Assembly (NCBI RefSeq): GCF_036226685.1
Contig: NZ_CP109009.1
Span: 4,898,001-4,962,000, forward strand
Source of the DNA: Streptomyces sp. NBC_00690
Lineage (GTDB): Bacteria; Actinomycetota; Actinomycetes; Streptomycetales; Streptomycetaceae
Direction: 5' to 3'
DNA: 64,000 nt
Position 1 is the stretch's first letter; each line of letters opens with the position of its first letter. Under the pieces are notes generated by a model that worked only from the letters and a program-made list of their open reading frames with translations, had not been told where the DNA came from and searched no databases. Of the stretch, positions 1 to 7,911 are shown in pieces. Both the position numbers and the translations under genes were made by a program.

Positions 1-41
1 ATCCGTAATGGGTTGGGGCTGTAACCGAAGCAATACCCCGC

Positions 42-57
42 GTGCACGTGCATCTGC
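42..57 (+). promoter_or_regulatory. Candidate operator shared within the WhiJ-like trio
   Basis: The 16-nt string GTGCACGTGCATCTGC lies 60 bases before the DUF397 start codon. Its exact reverse complement lies at 1462-1477, upstream of the divergent ATPase gene. It contains a CACGTG core, and further GCGTGC and GCACGTG half-copies follow at 58-88. The repetition is seen in the sequence. That it is an operator, perhaps for the nearby XRE regulator, is inference. Confidence 0.5.
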
Positions 58-117
58 GCGTGCCAACGCTTATGCATTCGCACGTGAAACACAGCTATGA
101 TCCGGGACAGTTGACAC

Positions 118-387
118 ATGCACCTTGTACCCCGGGAGCGACTCGTGCACCACGCGTACAACGGCATGGCGGCCACAGAGCTCCATGGGGTCGTCTGGCA
201 GAAGAGCCGACACAGCAACTCCCAAGGATCATGCGTGGAGTTCGCCAGACTGCCCGGTGGGGGCGTCGCCATGCGCAACTCCCGCCATCCCGACGGCCCC
301 GCGCTCGTCTATACGCCTGCCGAGATAGAGGCGATGTTGTTGGGCGTCAAGGACGGGGAGTTCGACCATCTGATCGCGGGGAGCTGA
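118..387 (+). CDS. DUF397 domain protein (BldB-like small partner)
   Basis: An 89-residue protein that matches the DUF397 pattern: a WQKSRHSNSQGSCVEFA block near residues 28-44, a VAMRNSRHPDGPAL block near 50-63, and a C-terminal segment ending in a short acidic/aromatic helix. DUF397 proteins are small, streptomycete-enriched partners of XRE-DUF5753 regulators. They are encoded in paralogous trios together with an anti-sigma-like ATPase, like BldB/WhiJ/AbaA. Both other members are present here at 852-1358 and 1682-2581. Partner binding is known for the family, but the exact role of this copy is unknown. The start at 118 gives the usual family length; GTG or ATG codons further in would cut the conserved core. 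Confidence 0.88.
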   Translation: MHLVPRERLVHHAYNGMAATELHGVVWQKSRHSNSQGSCVEFARLPGGGVAMRNSRHPDGPALVYTPAEIEAMLLGVKDGEFDHLIAGS

Positions 388-789
388 TCCCGCATCGCCC
401 AGGGTCCACCAACCCTCCTTGCGCACAGGGGAGTTGGAGGGCCTTACGGTGGGGCCGCCCATGACTCCCGCGGCGCCGCAGAACGGAATCCCGGTCGGGC
501 ACACCGGCGTGTGGTCGCAGGTGGCGTCGCCACCTGCGGTCGCCGCCGGTGCACCCGCCGCCGAGTGGACCGGTGCACCCGCCGTCGGACGAGGATGTTG
601 TGGGGGAGTCGTGAGCCATGGGGCGGTTCCGGGAGCCCGCCGCGCGCCGCTGCCATGGACCGCGCTCCGGTCGGCGCTGATACGCGCCGTCATCTGACAA
701 CGCGCGCCGCCGGTCGCCGCTGCTGAAGCCACGGTCGAGCACTGCTGAGGATGCATCAGATCCGATCGAGTGCCCGCGGATGGAGAGAA
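388..789. other. Convergent intergenic stretch, no gene seen
   Basis: About 400 bases between the stop of the DUF397 gene and the terminator of the opposing ATPase gene. It holds an imperfect direct repeat of CCGGTGCACCCGCCG near 545 and 570. Its reading frames have no supported ribosome binding site or recognisable product. I see no gene here. Confidence 0.5.
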
Positions 790-819
790 GCGGGCCCGCC
801 CCCCGAAAGCCGGGCCCGC
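790..819 (-). terminator. Hairpin after the ATPase gene
   Basis: GCGGGCCCG at 790-798 pairs perfectly with CGGGCCCGC at 811-819 across a 12-nt loop. It sits about 30 bases beyond the stop of the minus-strand ATPase gene. There is only a weak T-run, as is common for streptomycete terminators. Confidence 0.5.
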
Positions 820-851
820 TCCCCGGCTTGTCGGCCCGGTCCTGTACCGGC

Positions 852-1358
852 TCAGTGCAGCTGGAACAGGGCCCACACGACTTTGCCGTGCAGGGCCCCC
901 GCGAGCGGATGCCACCCCCAGCTGTCGCTGAAGGAGTCCACCAGGAACAGGCCCCGGCCGGATTCGGCCGTGCCGCGGGGGTCTGGGAACGGCACATCGT
1001 CGTCGAACGGCGTGCCGGGGGTCTCGGGGCTCGGGTCGCGCACCGCGCACACCAGACGTCCGGGCCAGCGCAGCAAGTGCAGTCGTACCGGCGGGTGTTG
1101 GGCGTCGTCGGCCGCATCTTCGGGCAGTGCGTGCCGGAGGGCGTTGGTGACCAGTTCGGAGACGACGAGGGACACATCGTCGAAGCGCTCGCTCAGTTCC
1201 CACTGTTGGAGTGTCGACTTGGTGAAGTGCCGTGCTCCGCGGACCGCTTCATAGCGGGCGGACAGCGAACACGAGGCCGAGCTTGAGACCCGTGAGGGAC
1301 CCGTCGGTGGAAGGCCCTGCCTTAACGGCTTGAGCATGGTCGATCCATTCGTTCCCAT
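852..1358 (-). CDS. ATP-binding anti-sigma-like kinase (AbaA-like)
   Basis: A 168-residue protein with a GHKL ATPase fold of the RsbW/SpoIIAB-like type abundant in streptomycetes. The N box is VVSELVTNALRHA, followed by the VRDPSPETP and GRGLFLVDSFSDSWGW (G1/G2-like) segments. I start at the ATG at 1358, with AGGGAG eight bases upstream, because the upstream in-frame extension is Arg/Ala-rich and lacks a good site. It lies between DUF397 and XRE-DUF5753 genes, the arrangement of the WhiJ/AbaA-type trios. Such ATPases may bind nucleotides without acting as kinases. The partner is unproven. The shared 16-nt motif is 104 bases upstream. Confidence 0.88.
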   Translation of the reverse strand: MGTNGSTMLKPLRQGLPPTGPSRVSSSASCSLSARYEAVRGARHFTKSTLQQWELSERFDDVSLVVSELVTNALRHALPEDAADDAQHPPVRLHLLRWPGRLVCAVRDPSPETPGTPFDDDVPFPDPRGTAESGRGLFLVDSFSDSWGWHPLAGALHGKVVWALFQLH

Positions 1359-1461
1359 GCGAGGCACTCCCTGGGGCAATCGCGGCTGTGGCGCTATAAC
1401 ACGAACGAGCACGCAGGTGCGGTGTAGACCATCGTTCCGAATGCGATGGGCAGATGCAAGG

Positions 1462-1477
1462 GCAGATGCACGTGCAC
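1462..1477 (-). promoter_or_regulatory. Second copy of the trio operator-like motif
   Basis: GCAGATGCACGTGCAC is the exact reverse complement of the motif at 42-57. It is preceded by an incomplete repeat (GGGCAGATGCAAG at about 1449-1460). It lies in the 323-base space between the divergent ATPase (start 1358) and XRE (start 1682) genes, so it could serve either promoter. Function is inferred. Confidence 0.5.
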
Positions 1478-1681
1478 GTGCCCGACCTGTCCCTTGCATG
1501 GTGATTCTTGGCTATATCTTTCCCGTGACTCTTTCATGGTCTTCCCAAGTGCTTCCTATTTCCGTAACTGAATGAGTACGCCCCGAAGTGTTTTGGTGGC
1601 AGAATCCCGCACTTGGGGTCTCGGGGGTGACCCACTCTGTAGGTAGGTACGCAGCGGACCGAACGAGACAAAAGGCGAAGG

Positions 1682-2581
1682 ATGGGGAGGGTGGGAGTCG
1701 TGACCGCAGGCGAGTCGTGGGCCGCAGGGCCAGGGGGCGGTTCCGTGGTGCGGCGCATCCTGTTGGGTTCCCAGCTGAGGAGACTGCGCGAGTCGCGCGG
1801 TATCACCCGTGAGGCAGCCGGCTACTCGATCCGCGCATCGGAATCAAAGATCAGCCGTATGGAGTTGGGCCGGGTGAGCTTCAAGGCGCGGGACATCGAG
1901 GATCTGTTGACCCTCTACGGGGTCGCCGACGACGTGGAGCGCGAGTCCCTGCTCGGCCTCGCAAAAGAGGCCAATGTTGCCGGCTGGTGGCACAGCTACG
2001 GCGATGTGCTCCCTGGCTGGTTCCAGACCTATGTAGGACTGGAGGCCGCCGCCTCACATATCCGGCTCTACGAGGTGCAGTTCGTCCATGGACTGCTCCA
2101 GACCGAGGCGTACGCCCATGCCGTCGTCACCCGCGGTCAGCCGGGTGCCCGTCAGGCGGACGTCGATCGACGCGTCGCACTGCGCCTTGAGCGTCAGAAG
2201 CTGCTCGTCTCGGAGCGCCCGCCCGAGGTCCATGCGGTGCTCGACGAGGCTGCTCTGCGCAGGCCCTATGGGGATCGCGCAGTGATGCAGGGGCAGTTGA
2301 AGCATCTGATCGAGATCTCGGAGCAGCCGAACGTCACTCTTCAAGTGATGCCCTTCAGCTTCGGTGGTCATGCGGGCGAGAGCGGTTCCTTTGCCATGCT
2401 TCGATTCCCCGAATCGGATCTGTCCGACATCGTCTATCTGGAGCAGTTGACCAGTGCGCTCTATCTGGACAAGCGCGAAGAAGTCGCCCAGTACGAACGG
2501 GTGATGAAGAGACTGCAAGAGGACAGTCCGGACCCGGCCGAGAGTCGCGATGTCCTCCGTGGTCTACTCCAACTCACATAA
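1682..2581 (+). CDS. XRE-family regulator with DUF5753 (WhiJ-like)
   Basis: A 299-residue protein. A helix-turn-helix lies near residues 25-85, with the recognition-helix region ITREAAGYSIRASESKISRM. A DUF5753 ligand or partner-binding domain fills most of the rest: WWHSYGDVLPGWFQTYVGLE, then LLQTEAYA, then QLKHLIEISEQPNVTLQVMP, all typical. It completes the trio with the DUF397 and ATPase genes. By family analogy it is a DNA-binding developmental or antibiotic-production regulator modulated by the small DUF397 partner. The ATG at 1682 and a GTG at 1700 are both plausible starts. The 16-nt motifs nearby are candidate targets. The regulated genes are unknown. Confidence 0.92.
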   Translation: MGRVGVVTAGESWAAGPGGGSVVRRILLGSQLRRLRESRGITREAAGYSIRASESKISRMELGRVSFKARDIEDLLTLYGVADDVERESLLGLAKEANVAGWWHSYGDVLPGWFQTYVGLEAAASHIRLYEVQFVHGLLQTEAYAHAVVTRGQPGARQADVDRRVALRLERQKLLVSERPPEVHAVLDEAALRRPYGDRAVMQGQLKHLIEISEQPNVTLQVMPFSFGGHAGESGSFAMLRFPESDLSDIVYLEQLTSALYLDKREEVAQYERVMKRLQEDSPDPAESRDVLRGLLQLT

Positions 2582-2653
2582 AGCGCAAGTATAGTGACGT
2601 GTCATCAGGCACGTTTATGTGAGGTTCCGACGACGGGTGAGGAATCGAGTCCT

Positions 2654-4111
2654 ATGTCCCTGTTCACCGATCTGGCCTACCAGTACATCGATGGCGAGTG
2701 GAGGCCCGGTAGCGGCTCCTGGGACATCATCGATTTCAACCCCTACGACGGGGAGAAGCTCGCATCCATTACCGTGGCCACGGCCGCGGAGGTGGACCAG
2801 GCGTACCGTGCTGCCGAGCGTGCGCAGGTGGCATGGGGTGAGACCAGCCCCTACAGTCGGCGGACCGTCTTCGAGAATGCGCTGCGCATCATCGAGGACC
2901 GGGAACAGGAGATCACCGAGGCGATCATCGCCGAACTCGGTGGTACGCACCTCAAGGCCGGCTTTGAACTGCATCTCGCCAAGGAGTTCCTGCGCGAGGC
3001 CATCCAGTTGGCCCTACGGCCCGAAGGCCGGATCCTCCCCTCCCCGGTGGACGGCAAGGAGAACCGCGTCTACCGACTGCCCGTCGGGGTCGTCGGAGTG
3101 ATCAGCCCCTTCAATTTCCCCTTCCTCCTGTCGATCAAATCGGTCGCGCCCTCACTGGCGCTGGGCAATGCCGTGGTCCTCAAACCGCATCAGAACACGC
3201 CGATCTGCGGCGGTTCCCTGGTGGGCAAGGTTTTCGAGGACGCGGGTCTGCCGCCAGGACTGCTCAATGTCGTGATCACCGACATAGCCGAAATCGGCGA
3301 TGCATTGATCGAACACCCGGTGCCCAAGGCGATCTCCTTCACGGGGTCGGACAGGGTCGGCCAACACGTCGCCGTGGTCTGTGCGGCGAATTTCAAACGC
3401 GCCATCCTGGAACTTGGCGGAAACAGTGCATTGATCGTCCTCGATGACGCGGATATCGACTATGCAGTGGATGCGGCTGTCTTCAGTCGATTCGTGCATC
3501 AGGGCCAGGTCTGCATGGCGGCCAATCGGGTGCTGGTGGACCGCTCGGTGGAGAAGGAGTTCACCGAGAAGTTCGTGGCCAAGGTGCGGACGCTCAAGGT
3601 GGGCGACCCTTCGGATCCCGCGACCCACATCGGTCCGCTGATCAATCCCCGACAGGCCGATGCGGTCACATCCCTGGTGGCCCAGACCGTGGCGGCGGGT
3701 GCCATCGCTCTGCTGCAGGGCACTGCTGAAGGCAATCTGGTGGGGCCGTCGGTGCTGACCGGCATCGCCACCGATTCTCCCGTCCTCGGACAGGAGATCT
3801 TTGGACCGGTGGCGCTGATCGTGCCGTTCGACGGGGAGGACGAGGCGGTCCGGATCGCCAATGACACCCCGTACGGGCTCAGCGGCGCGGTGCACACTGC
3901 CAACATCGAGCGGGGTGTCCGGGTCGCCAAGCGCATCCACACCGGCATGATCCACATCAATGACAGCACCGTGCACGACGAGCCGATCGTCCCCTTCGGC
4001 GGTGAGAAGCACTCGGGCAGCGGGCGGCTGAACGGCGAGTCGATGATCGAGGCGTTCACGACCCAGAAGTGGATCTCGGTGCAGCACGGTCGCTCGCAGT
4101 TCCCGTTCTGA
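2654..4111 (+). CDS. Aldehyde dehydrogenase (benzaldehyde/vanillin type)
   Basis: A 485-residue NAD(P)+-dependent aldehyde dehydrogenase. Visible signatures are the cofactor-binding FNFPFLLSIKSVAPSLALGN, the FTGSDRVG glycine turn, the general base in ELGGNSALIVLDDAD, the catalytic cysteine in FVHQGQVCMAANR, and EIFGPVA. The sequence style is closest to aromatic aldehyde (benzaldehyde/vanillin) dehydrogenases, but the substrate cannot be fixed from sequence. The ATG at 2654 is chosen because MSLFTDLAYQYIDGEW is a family-like start and GAGG lies upstream. The gene stands alone after the WhiJ-like regulator, 72 bases downstream of its stop. Whether the two are functionally linked is unclear. Confidence 0.93.
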   Translation: MSLFTDLAYQYIDGEWRPGSGSWDIIDFNPYDGEKLASITVATAAEVDQAYRAAERAQVAWGETSPYSRRTVFENALRIIEDREQEITEAIIAELGGTHLKAGFELHLAKEFLREAIQLALRPEGRILPSPVDGKENRVYRLPVGVVGVISPFNFPFLLSIKSVAPSLALGNAVVLKPHQNTPICGGSLVGKVFEDAGLPPGLLNVVITDIAEIGDALIEHPVPKAISFTGSDRVGQHVAVVCAANFKRAILELGGNSALIVLDDADIDYAVDAAVFSRFVHQGQVCMAANRVLVDRSVEKEFTEKFVAKVRTLKVGDPSDPATHIGPLINPRQADAVTSLVAQTVAAGAIALLQGTAEGNLVGPSVLTGIATDSPVLGQEIFGPVALIVPFDGEDEAVRIANDTPYGLSGAVHTANIERGVRVAKRIHTGMIHINDSTVHDEPIVPFGGEKHSGSGRLNGESMIEAFTTQKWISVQHGRSQFPF

Positions 4112-4160
4112 CCGCACCGGCTCTCGTCTCCACCAGGGCCGTTCTGCGATGACGCGCTCT

Positions 4161-4197
4161 GAAGGCATTGAGGACCGAACCTGTCCTCAATGCCTTC
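4161..4197 (+). terminator. 15-bp perfect hairpin after the aldehyde dehydrogenase
   Basis: GAAGGCATTGAGGAC at 4161-4175 is perfectly complementary to GTCCTCAATGCCTTC at 4183-4197 around a 7-nt loop. There is no U-tract. It is a likely terminator for the dehydrogenase, and the DinB gene starts 81 bases later. The arm A+T content is high for this genome. Confidence 0.65.
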
Positions 4198-4278
4198 TAG
4201 TGTTTGCGGTGTCATCAGGAAGGCATCGGCCTCTCCTGGAGAATCAGGTTCCCCGTCGGGGGCCGGAAGGGCGGACCC

Positions 4279-4827
4279 ATGGTCACTCACGTACCCGCGG
4301 AGACTCCGGGCGACGAGCGCGGAGCACTGCTGCTCTTCGTCGAGGCACAGCGAGGGGCGATTCGGCGGTCGGTCATGGGGCTGACCGAGGAACAGGCGGC
4401 CAGCCGTCCCAGTGCCAGCGAGTTGTCGCTGTCCGGCCTGCTCAAGCATGTGGCCGAGGCTGAACTGAACTGGTTGAGGCTGGCCCAGCAGCGACCCAAC
4501 GAGAAACAGCACACGAAGGAGACCTGGGCGGACAGCTTCCGTCTGGTCGACGACGAGACGATTCCGGGCGCGCTCGCCTTCTGGGATGCGGTCGCGCGGG
4601 AGACCGAGGAGTTCATCCGGTCCGTACCCAGCCTGGACGACACCTTCCCGCTGCCCGAAGCCCCCTGGTTCCCCAAGGACGGTCGGGTCTCGATGCGTTG
4701 GTTGATGATCCACCTCGTGGAGGAGATCGCGCGCCACGCAGGCCATGCGGACATCATCCGGGAGTCCCTGGACGGCGCATCGGCCTTCGACCTGGTGGCC
4801 CTGGAGCGGCAGTCAGCCGCAGGATAG
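4279..4827 (+). CDS. DinB-superfamily (DUF664) protein
   Basis: A 182-residue four-helix DinB/YfiT-like protein. The histidines expected for a metal site are present: LLKHVAEAELNW (near residue 57) and MIHLVEEIARHAGHADIIRE (near 145-165), the diagnostic DUF664 pattern. Family members include mycothiol- and bacillithiol-dependent S-transferases; as an actinomycete protein, mycothiol is the likelier cosubstrate, but this is inference. The ATG at 4279 is chosen for GGAAGG nine bases upstream. It is convergent with the VOC gene and separated from it by a nested hairpin. Confidence 0.87.
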   Translation: MVTHVPAETPGDERGALLLFVEAQRGAIRRSVMGLTEEQAASRPSASELSLSGLLKHVAEAELNWLRLAQQRPNEKQHTKETWADSFRLVDDETIPGALAFWDAVARETEEFIRSVPSLDDTFPLPEAPWFPKDGRVSMRWLMIHLVEEIARHAGHADIIRESLDGASAFDLVALERQSAAG

Positions 4828-4835
4828 GGGCCTTC

Positions 4836-4868
4836 GGGCCCTGGCTCGGACGAGTCCGGACAGGGCCC
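4836..4868. terminator. Bidirectional nested hairpin
   Basis: GGGCCCTG at 4836-4843 pairs with CAGGGCCC at 4861-4868. Inside it, CGGAC pairs with GTCCG. It lies between the convergent DinB and VOC genes and would terminate both. Confidence 0.7.
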
Positions 4869-4875
4869 CGCCCGC

Positions 4876-5604
4876 CTATCGGTCCGCTGCCCCCGGCGCG
4901 TCGTGCAGTACCGCCAGCCGGTCCAGATCGTCCCGTACCGCCGTGCGCTCCTTCGGCGTCAGCGGGACGGAGGCCGCGCGTTCCAACAGCCGCTGTGCGA
5001 GCGGAGCATCACCGAGCCGATGGGCGATGTCGCCGCGCAGCACCAGCAGCCTCAGCAGTTGGGGCGCGGTGGGCTGTTCGTCCGTCAGCCCGAGCACGCG
5101 ATCGATGATCTTCGCTGCTCCCGGTAGGTCCTGTTTGGAGTCGGCGAAGAGATCGGCCGTGTGCAGGGCCCGACCGAAGGTGTCCTTGGGCGCGGGGCGA
5201 TGGTGTCCGTCCGTGCCGGTGCTCTGCCCGATGCGGAGGGTGTTGCCGGTGGGGTCGGTGATCAGGAACTGGCGCATCCCGTAGGACATGTCCTTGAGCG
5301 GTCCGATGCGAGGAAGGCCGCGGGTGGGGACCTTGCCGAGGTCGGCTCTGAGGCCGTCGCGGAAGGACGTGTGGAGCCCGTCCACATCATCGGTGAGGAT
5401 GTAGCAACCGGAGTGGGACGCGGTGGGGTCATACCCCTTCATCCCGTAGAACTGGAGCTCGATCGAGCCGCGCTCGACCACGGCGTACGCATACGGGCTC
5501 TGTTGACGGAAAGTCGTCTCGAATCCCAGGGCGGTGTAGAAATCGACCACCGCCTGGATCAGGTCTGAGCGGCACGGGAGGAGCGGGATGGCCTTCTCGG
5601 TCAT
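4876..5604 (-). CDS. VOC/glyoxalase-fold protein with helical C-terminal tail
   Basis: A 242-residue protein. Residues 1-125 look like a vicinal-oxygen-chelate (bleomycin-resistance/glyoxalase) domain: DFYTALGFETTFRQ, then YVILTDDVDGLHTSF-like pairing, and QFLITDPTGNTLRIGQ. Residues about 135-240 form an Ala/Leu-rich helical segment with TPR-like periodicity (LFADSKQDLPGAAKIIDRVL, LLVLRGDIAHRLGDAPLAQR). This is longer than the usual 120-150-residue VOC protein. The start at 5604 (MTEKAIPLLPCRS) is preferred because the upstream extension lies in the putative PadR operator. It is divergent from the PadR gene, suggesting it is the regulated target, perhaps for antibiotic sequestration or detoxification. 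The substrate is unknown. Confidence 0.82.
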   Translation of the reverse strand: MTEKAIPLLPCRSDLIQAVVDFYTALGFETTFRQQSPYAYAVVERGSIELQFYGMKGYDPTASHSGCYILTDDVDGLHTSFRDGLRADLGKVPTRGLPRIGPLKDMSYGMRQFLITDPTGNTLRIGQSTGTDGHHRPAPKDTFGRALHTADLFADSKQDLPGAAKIIDRVLGLTDEQPTAPQLLRLLVLRGDIAHRLGDAPLAQRLLERAASVPLTPKERTAVRDDLDRLAVLHDAPGAADR

Positions 5605-5614
5605 GCTTGCAGCG

Positions 5615-5641
5615 TAGTCAAATTTGAATACACTAGTCAAA
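5615..5641. promoter_or_regulatory. Candidate PadR operator
   Basis: In the 60-base divergent space, TAGTCAAA occurs at 5615-5622 and again at 5634-5641. The first copy runs into the perfect palindrome TCAAATTTGA (5618-5627), and TTTGA/TCAAA form a second inverted pair (5623-5641). This A+T-rich repeat cluster between the VOC and padR genes is a plausible autoregulatory operator. Binding is inferred. Confidence 0.5.
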
Positions 5642-5664
5642 GTTGTAGAGAAGGGTTTCGGTCG

Positions 5665-6306
5665 ATGTCAGCGATCCGTCTGCTGGTCCTCGGAGCCGTG
5701 CGCCAGCACGGACGGGCGCATGGCTACCAGGTCCGCAACGACCTGGAGTTCTGGGGCGCGCACGAGTGGTCCAACGCCAAGCCCGGCTCCATTTACCACG
5801 CGCTCAAGCAGATGGCGAAGCAGGATCTGTTGCGCGCCCACGAGGTGGCCCCCTCCACGGTCGGCGGCCCGCCGCGCACGGAGTACGAACTCACCGAGCA
5901 GGGATCGAAGGAGTTCTTCCGGCTGCTCCGGGAGTCCCTGACCGCCTATGACCAGCGGCTCGACGTGCTGTCGGCCGCGGTGGGCTTCATCGTGTACCTC
6001 CCCCGCGCCGAGGCGGTGGAGCTCCTGGAGGAACGCATCCGGGGGATCGAGGACTGGCGGTCCTCCGTCACTGAGTACTACACCCCCGAAGCCGGCCCCG
6101 AGTCGCTCGGCCACATCGGGGAGATCATGAGCCTCTGGGTGGCGTCCGCCGACTTCGGAGCCGAGTGGACGCGCGGTCTGATCGAGCGCATCGAGCGCGG
6201 CGCGTACACCTTCGAAGGGGAGGGCGATCCGTTCCGCGGGGTCCTCGCCGAGGGTGAGGAGAACCCCTATGCGACGGGCGAGGTCCATGCCGAGGACGCG
6301 CGGTAG
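5665..6306 (+). CDS. PadR-family transcriptional regulator
   Basis: A 213-residue protein. It has an N-terminal PadR winged helix (LLVLGAVRQHGRAHGYQVRN, then WGAHEWSNAKPGSIYHALKQM, and the wing GGPPRTEYELTEQG). A C-terminal Vir-type helical dimerisation region follows (AAVGFIVYLPRAEAVELLEE). PadR proteins are usually repressors released by a small ligand. It is divergent from a VOC protein gene with repeats between them, which suggests local and self control. The ATG at 5665 gives the canonical N-terminus. Confidence 0.93.
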   Translation: MSAIRLLVLGAVRQHGRAHGYQVRNDLEFWGAHEWSNAKPGSIYHALKQMAKQDLLRAHEVAPSTVGGPPRTEYELTEQGSKEFFRLLRESLTAYDQRLDVLSAAVGFIVYLPRAEAVELLEERIRGIEDWRSSVTEYYTPEAGPESLGHIGEIMSLWVASADFGAEWTRGLIERIERGAYTFEGEGDPFRGVLAEGEENPYATGEVHAEDAR

Positions 6307-6354
6307 CGCCTCTGGTTGCCGGACCCTGCCATGTGTTGACGGGTGCGCCCGCGC

Positions 6355-7791
6355 TCAGTGGTGGAAGGCGGTGGCCTTCGCGATGTCCGTACCCAACGGA
6401 CCCGGCTGCTTGCGCAACTCCGGCAGCAACCGGTCCAGGTCCTCGGCCAGCAGATCCGCGAGATCAGCGGAGAACCCGTTGCGGCACACCACACGCAGTA
6501 CGGACAGGTCCTCCCGGTTCTTCGGGAAGGTGTACGCGGGAACCAGCCAGCCCTGTTCGCGCAGCCGCCGGGACACGTCGAAGACATCGAAGGTCTTCAC
6601 TCCGGGGGCCGTGGTCACGGCGAAGACCGGGAGTTCGTCGCCCCGGGTGAGCAGCCGGAACTCATCGATCGATGCGAACCGGTCCGAGAGCTTGCAGGCC
6701 ACGTCCCGCGATGCCTGCTGCACCGCGCGATAGCCCTCCCAACCCAGTCTCAGGAAGGTGTAGTACTGCGCCACGACCTGGGCGCCGGGGCGGGAGAAGT
6801 TCAGGGCGAAGGTGGGCATGTCGCCGCCGAGGTAGTTCACCCGGAAGACCAGTTCCTCGGGCAGTTCGTGCTGGGAACGCCACAGCGCCCAGCCGACACC
6901 CGGGTACACCAGGCCGTACTTGTGCCCAGATGTGTTGATCGATGAGACCCGGGGCAATCGGAAGTCCCAGATCAGGTCCTCGTCGAGGAACGGCGCGACC
7001 ATCGCGCCCGAGGCGCCGTCGACATGGACGGGGACATCCAGTCCGGTCCGCTCCTGGAGCGCGTCCAGCGCGGCGCAGATCTCCTGGACCGGCTCGTAGG
7101 ACCCGTCGAAGGTCGAGCCGAGCACGGCGACCACACCGATGGTGTTCTCGTCGCAGAGGTCGGCCGCTGCCTGCGGGTCGAGATGGAAGCGGTCGCCCTC
7201 CATCGGCACCAACCGGGGCTCGACCTCCCAGAAGTTGCAGAACTTGTCCCAGCACACCTGGACGTTGATGCCCATGACCAGATTGGGGCGGGCGGCCCCC
7301 GGGTACCGGTCGGCGTTGCGTGCCGACCAACGCCGTTTGAGCGCCATCCCCGCGAGCATCGCCGCCTCACTGGAGCCGGTGGTGGAACAGCCGACCGACG
7401 CGGCGGGATCCGGTGCGTTCCAGAGGTCCGCGAGCATCGCGACGCAACGCCGCTCCAACTCCGCCGTCCGCGGGTACTCATCCTTGTCGATCATGTTCTT
7501 GTCCCGGCACTCACCCATCAGCACCCCGGCCTGCGGCTCCATCCAGGTGGTGACGAAGGTGGCGAGGTTGAGCCGGGCGTTCCCGTCGAGCATGAGTTCG
7601 TCGTGGACGATCCGATAGGCGGTCATCGGCGGCATGGGCCCGTCCGGCAGCCGGTGGGTGGGCGGTGCGGACGTCATTCCGCTGACGGGGTCGGCCTCAC
7701 CGAAGAAGGGGTTGAGCATGCGACTGCGCGGTTCCCCGTCGGAAGTCGACCCGCTGCCCCGTGTGCTGTCGGCGCCCCTGTGGAGTGACAT
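6355..7791 (-). CDS. gadB: Glutamate decarboxylase
   Basis: A 478-residue PLP-dependent group II decarboxylase that converts L-glutamate to GABA and CO2, consuming a proton. The PLP-lysine motif is SINTSGHKYGLVYPG. VPVHVDGASGAMVAPF, VGCSTTGSSEAAMLAGMALK and NLATFVTTWMEPQA are typical of the GadB group. The start at 7791 has GGAAGG/GAGG upstream. A later Met (7719) would still keep the conserved core, so the first 24 Ser/Gly/Arg-rich residues may be untranslated. No antiporter gene (GadC) is adjacent, so a role in acid resistance, GABA shunt or nitrogen metabolism is open. Confidence 0.95.
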   Translation of the reverse strand: MSLHRGADSTRGSGSTSDGEPRSRMLNPFFGEADPVSGMTSAPPTHRLPDGPMPPMTAYRIVHDELMLDGNARLNLATFVTTWMEPQAGVLMGECRDKNMIDKDEYPRTAELERRCVAMLADLWNAPDPAASVGCSTTGSSEAAMLAGMALKRRWSARNADRYPGAARPNLVMGINVQVCWDKFCNFWEVEPRLVPMEGDRFHLDPQAAADLCDENTIGVVAVLGSTFDGSYEPVQEICAALDALQERTGLDVPVHVDGASGAMVAPFLDEDLIWDFRLPRVSSINTSGHKYGLVYPGVGWALWRSQHELPEELVFRVNYLGGDMPTFALNFSRPGAQVVAQYYTFLRLGWEGYRAVQQASRDVACKLSDRFASIDEFRLLTRGDELPVFAVTTAPGVKTFDVFDVSRRLREQGWLVPAYTFPKNREDLSVLRVVCRNGFSADLADLLAEDLDRLLPELRKQPGPLGTDIAKATAFHH

Positions 7792-7870
7792 CAGCCTCGC
7801 CGCCTTCCGGTCGCCGCGTCGCGGTGTTCCCTCCGGTCAGGCTCGTACGGTGAAACCGGGCCCGCAACGC

Positions 7871-7894
7871 GGGACGGCCACCCGGGGCCGTCCC
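7871..7894 (-). terminator. Hairpin after the FBP gene
   Basis: GGGACGGCC at 7871-7879 pairs with GGCCGTCCC at 7886-7894 across a 6-nt loop. It is 18 bases past the stop of the minus-strand FBP gene. A second small CCCGC/GCGGG stem adjoins it at 7861-7873. Confidence 0.65.
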
Positions 7895-7911
7895 GGGCGG
7901 CTATCTCTGCC

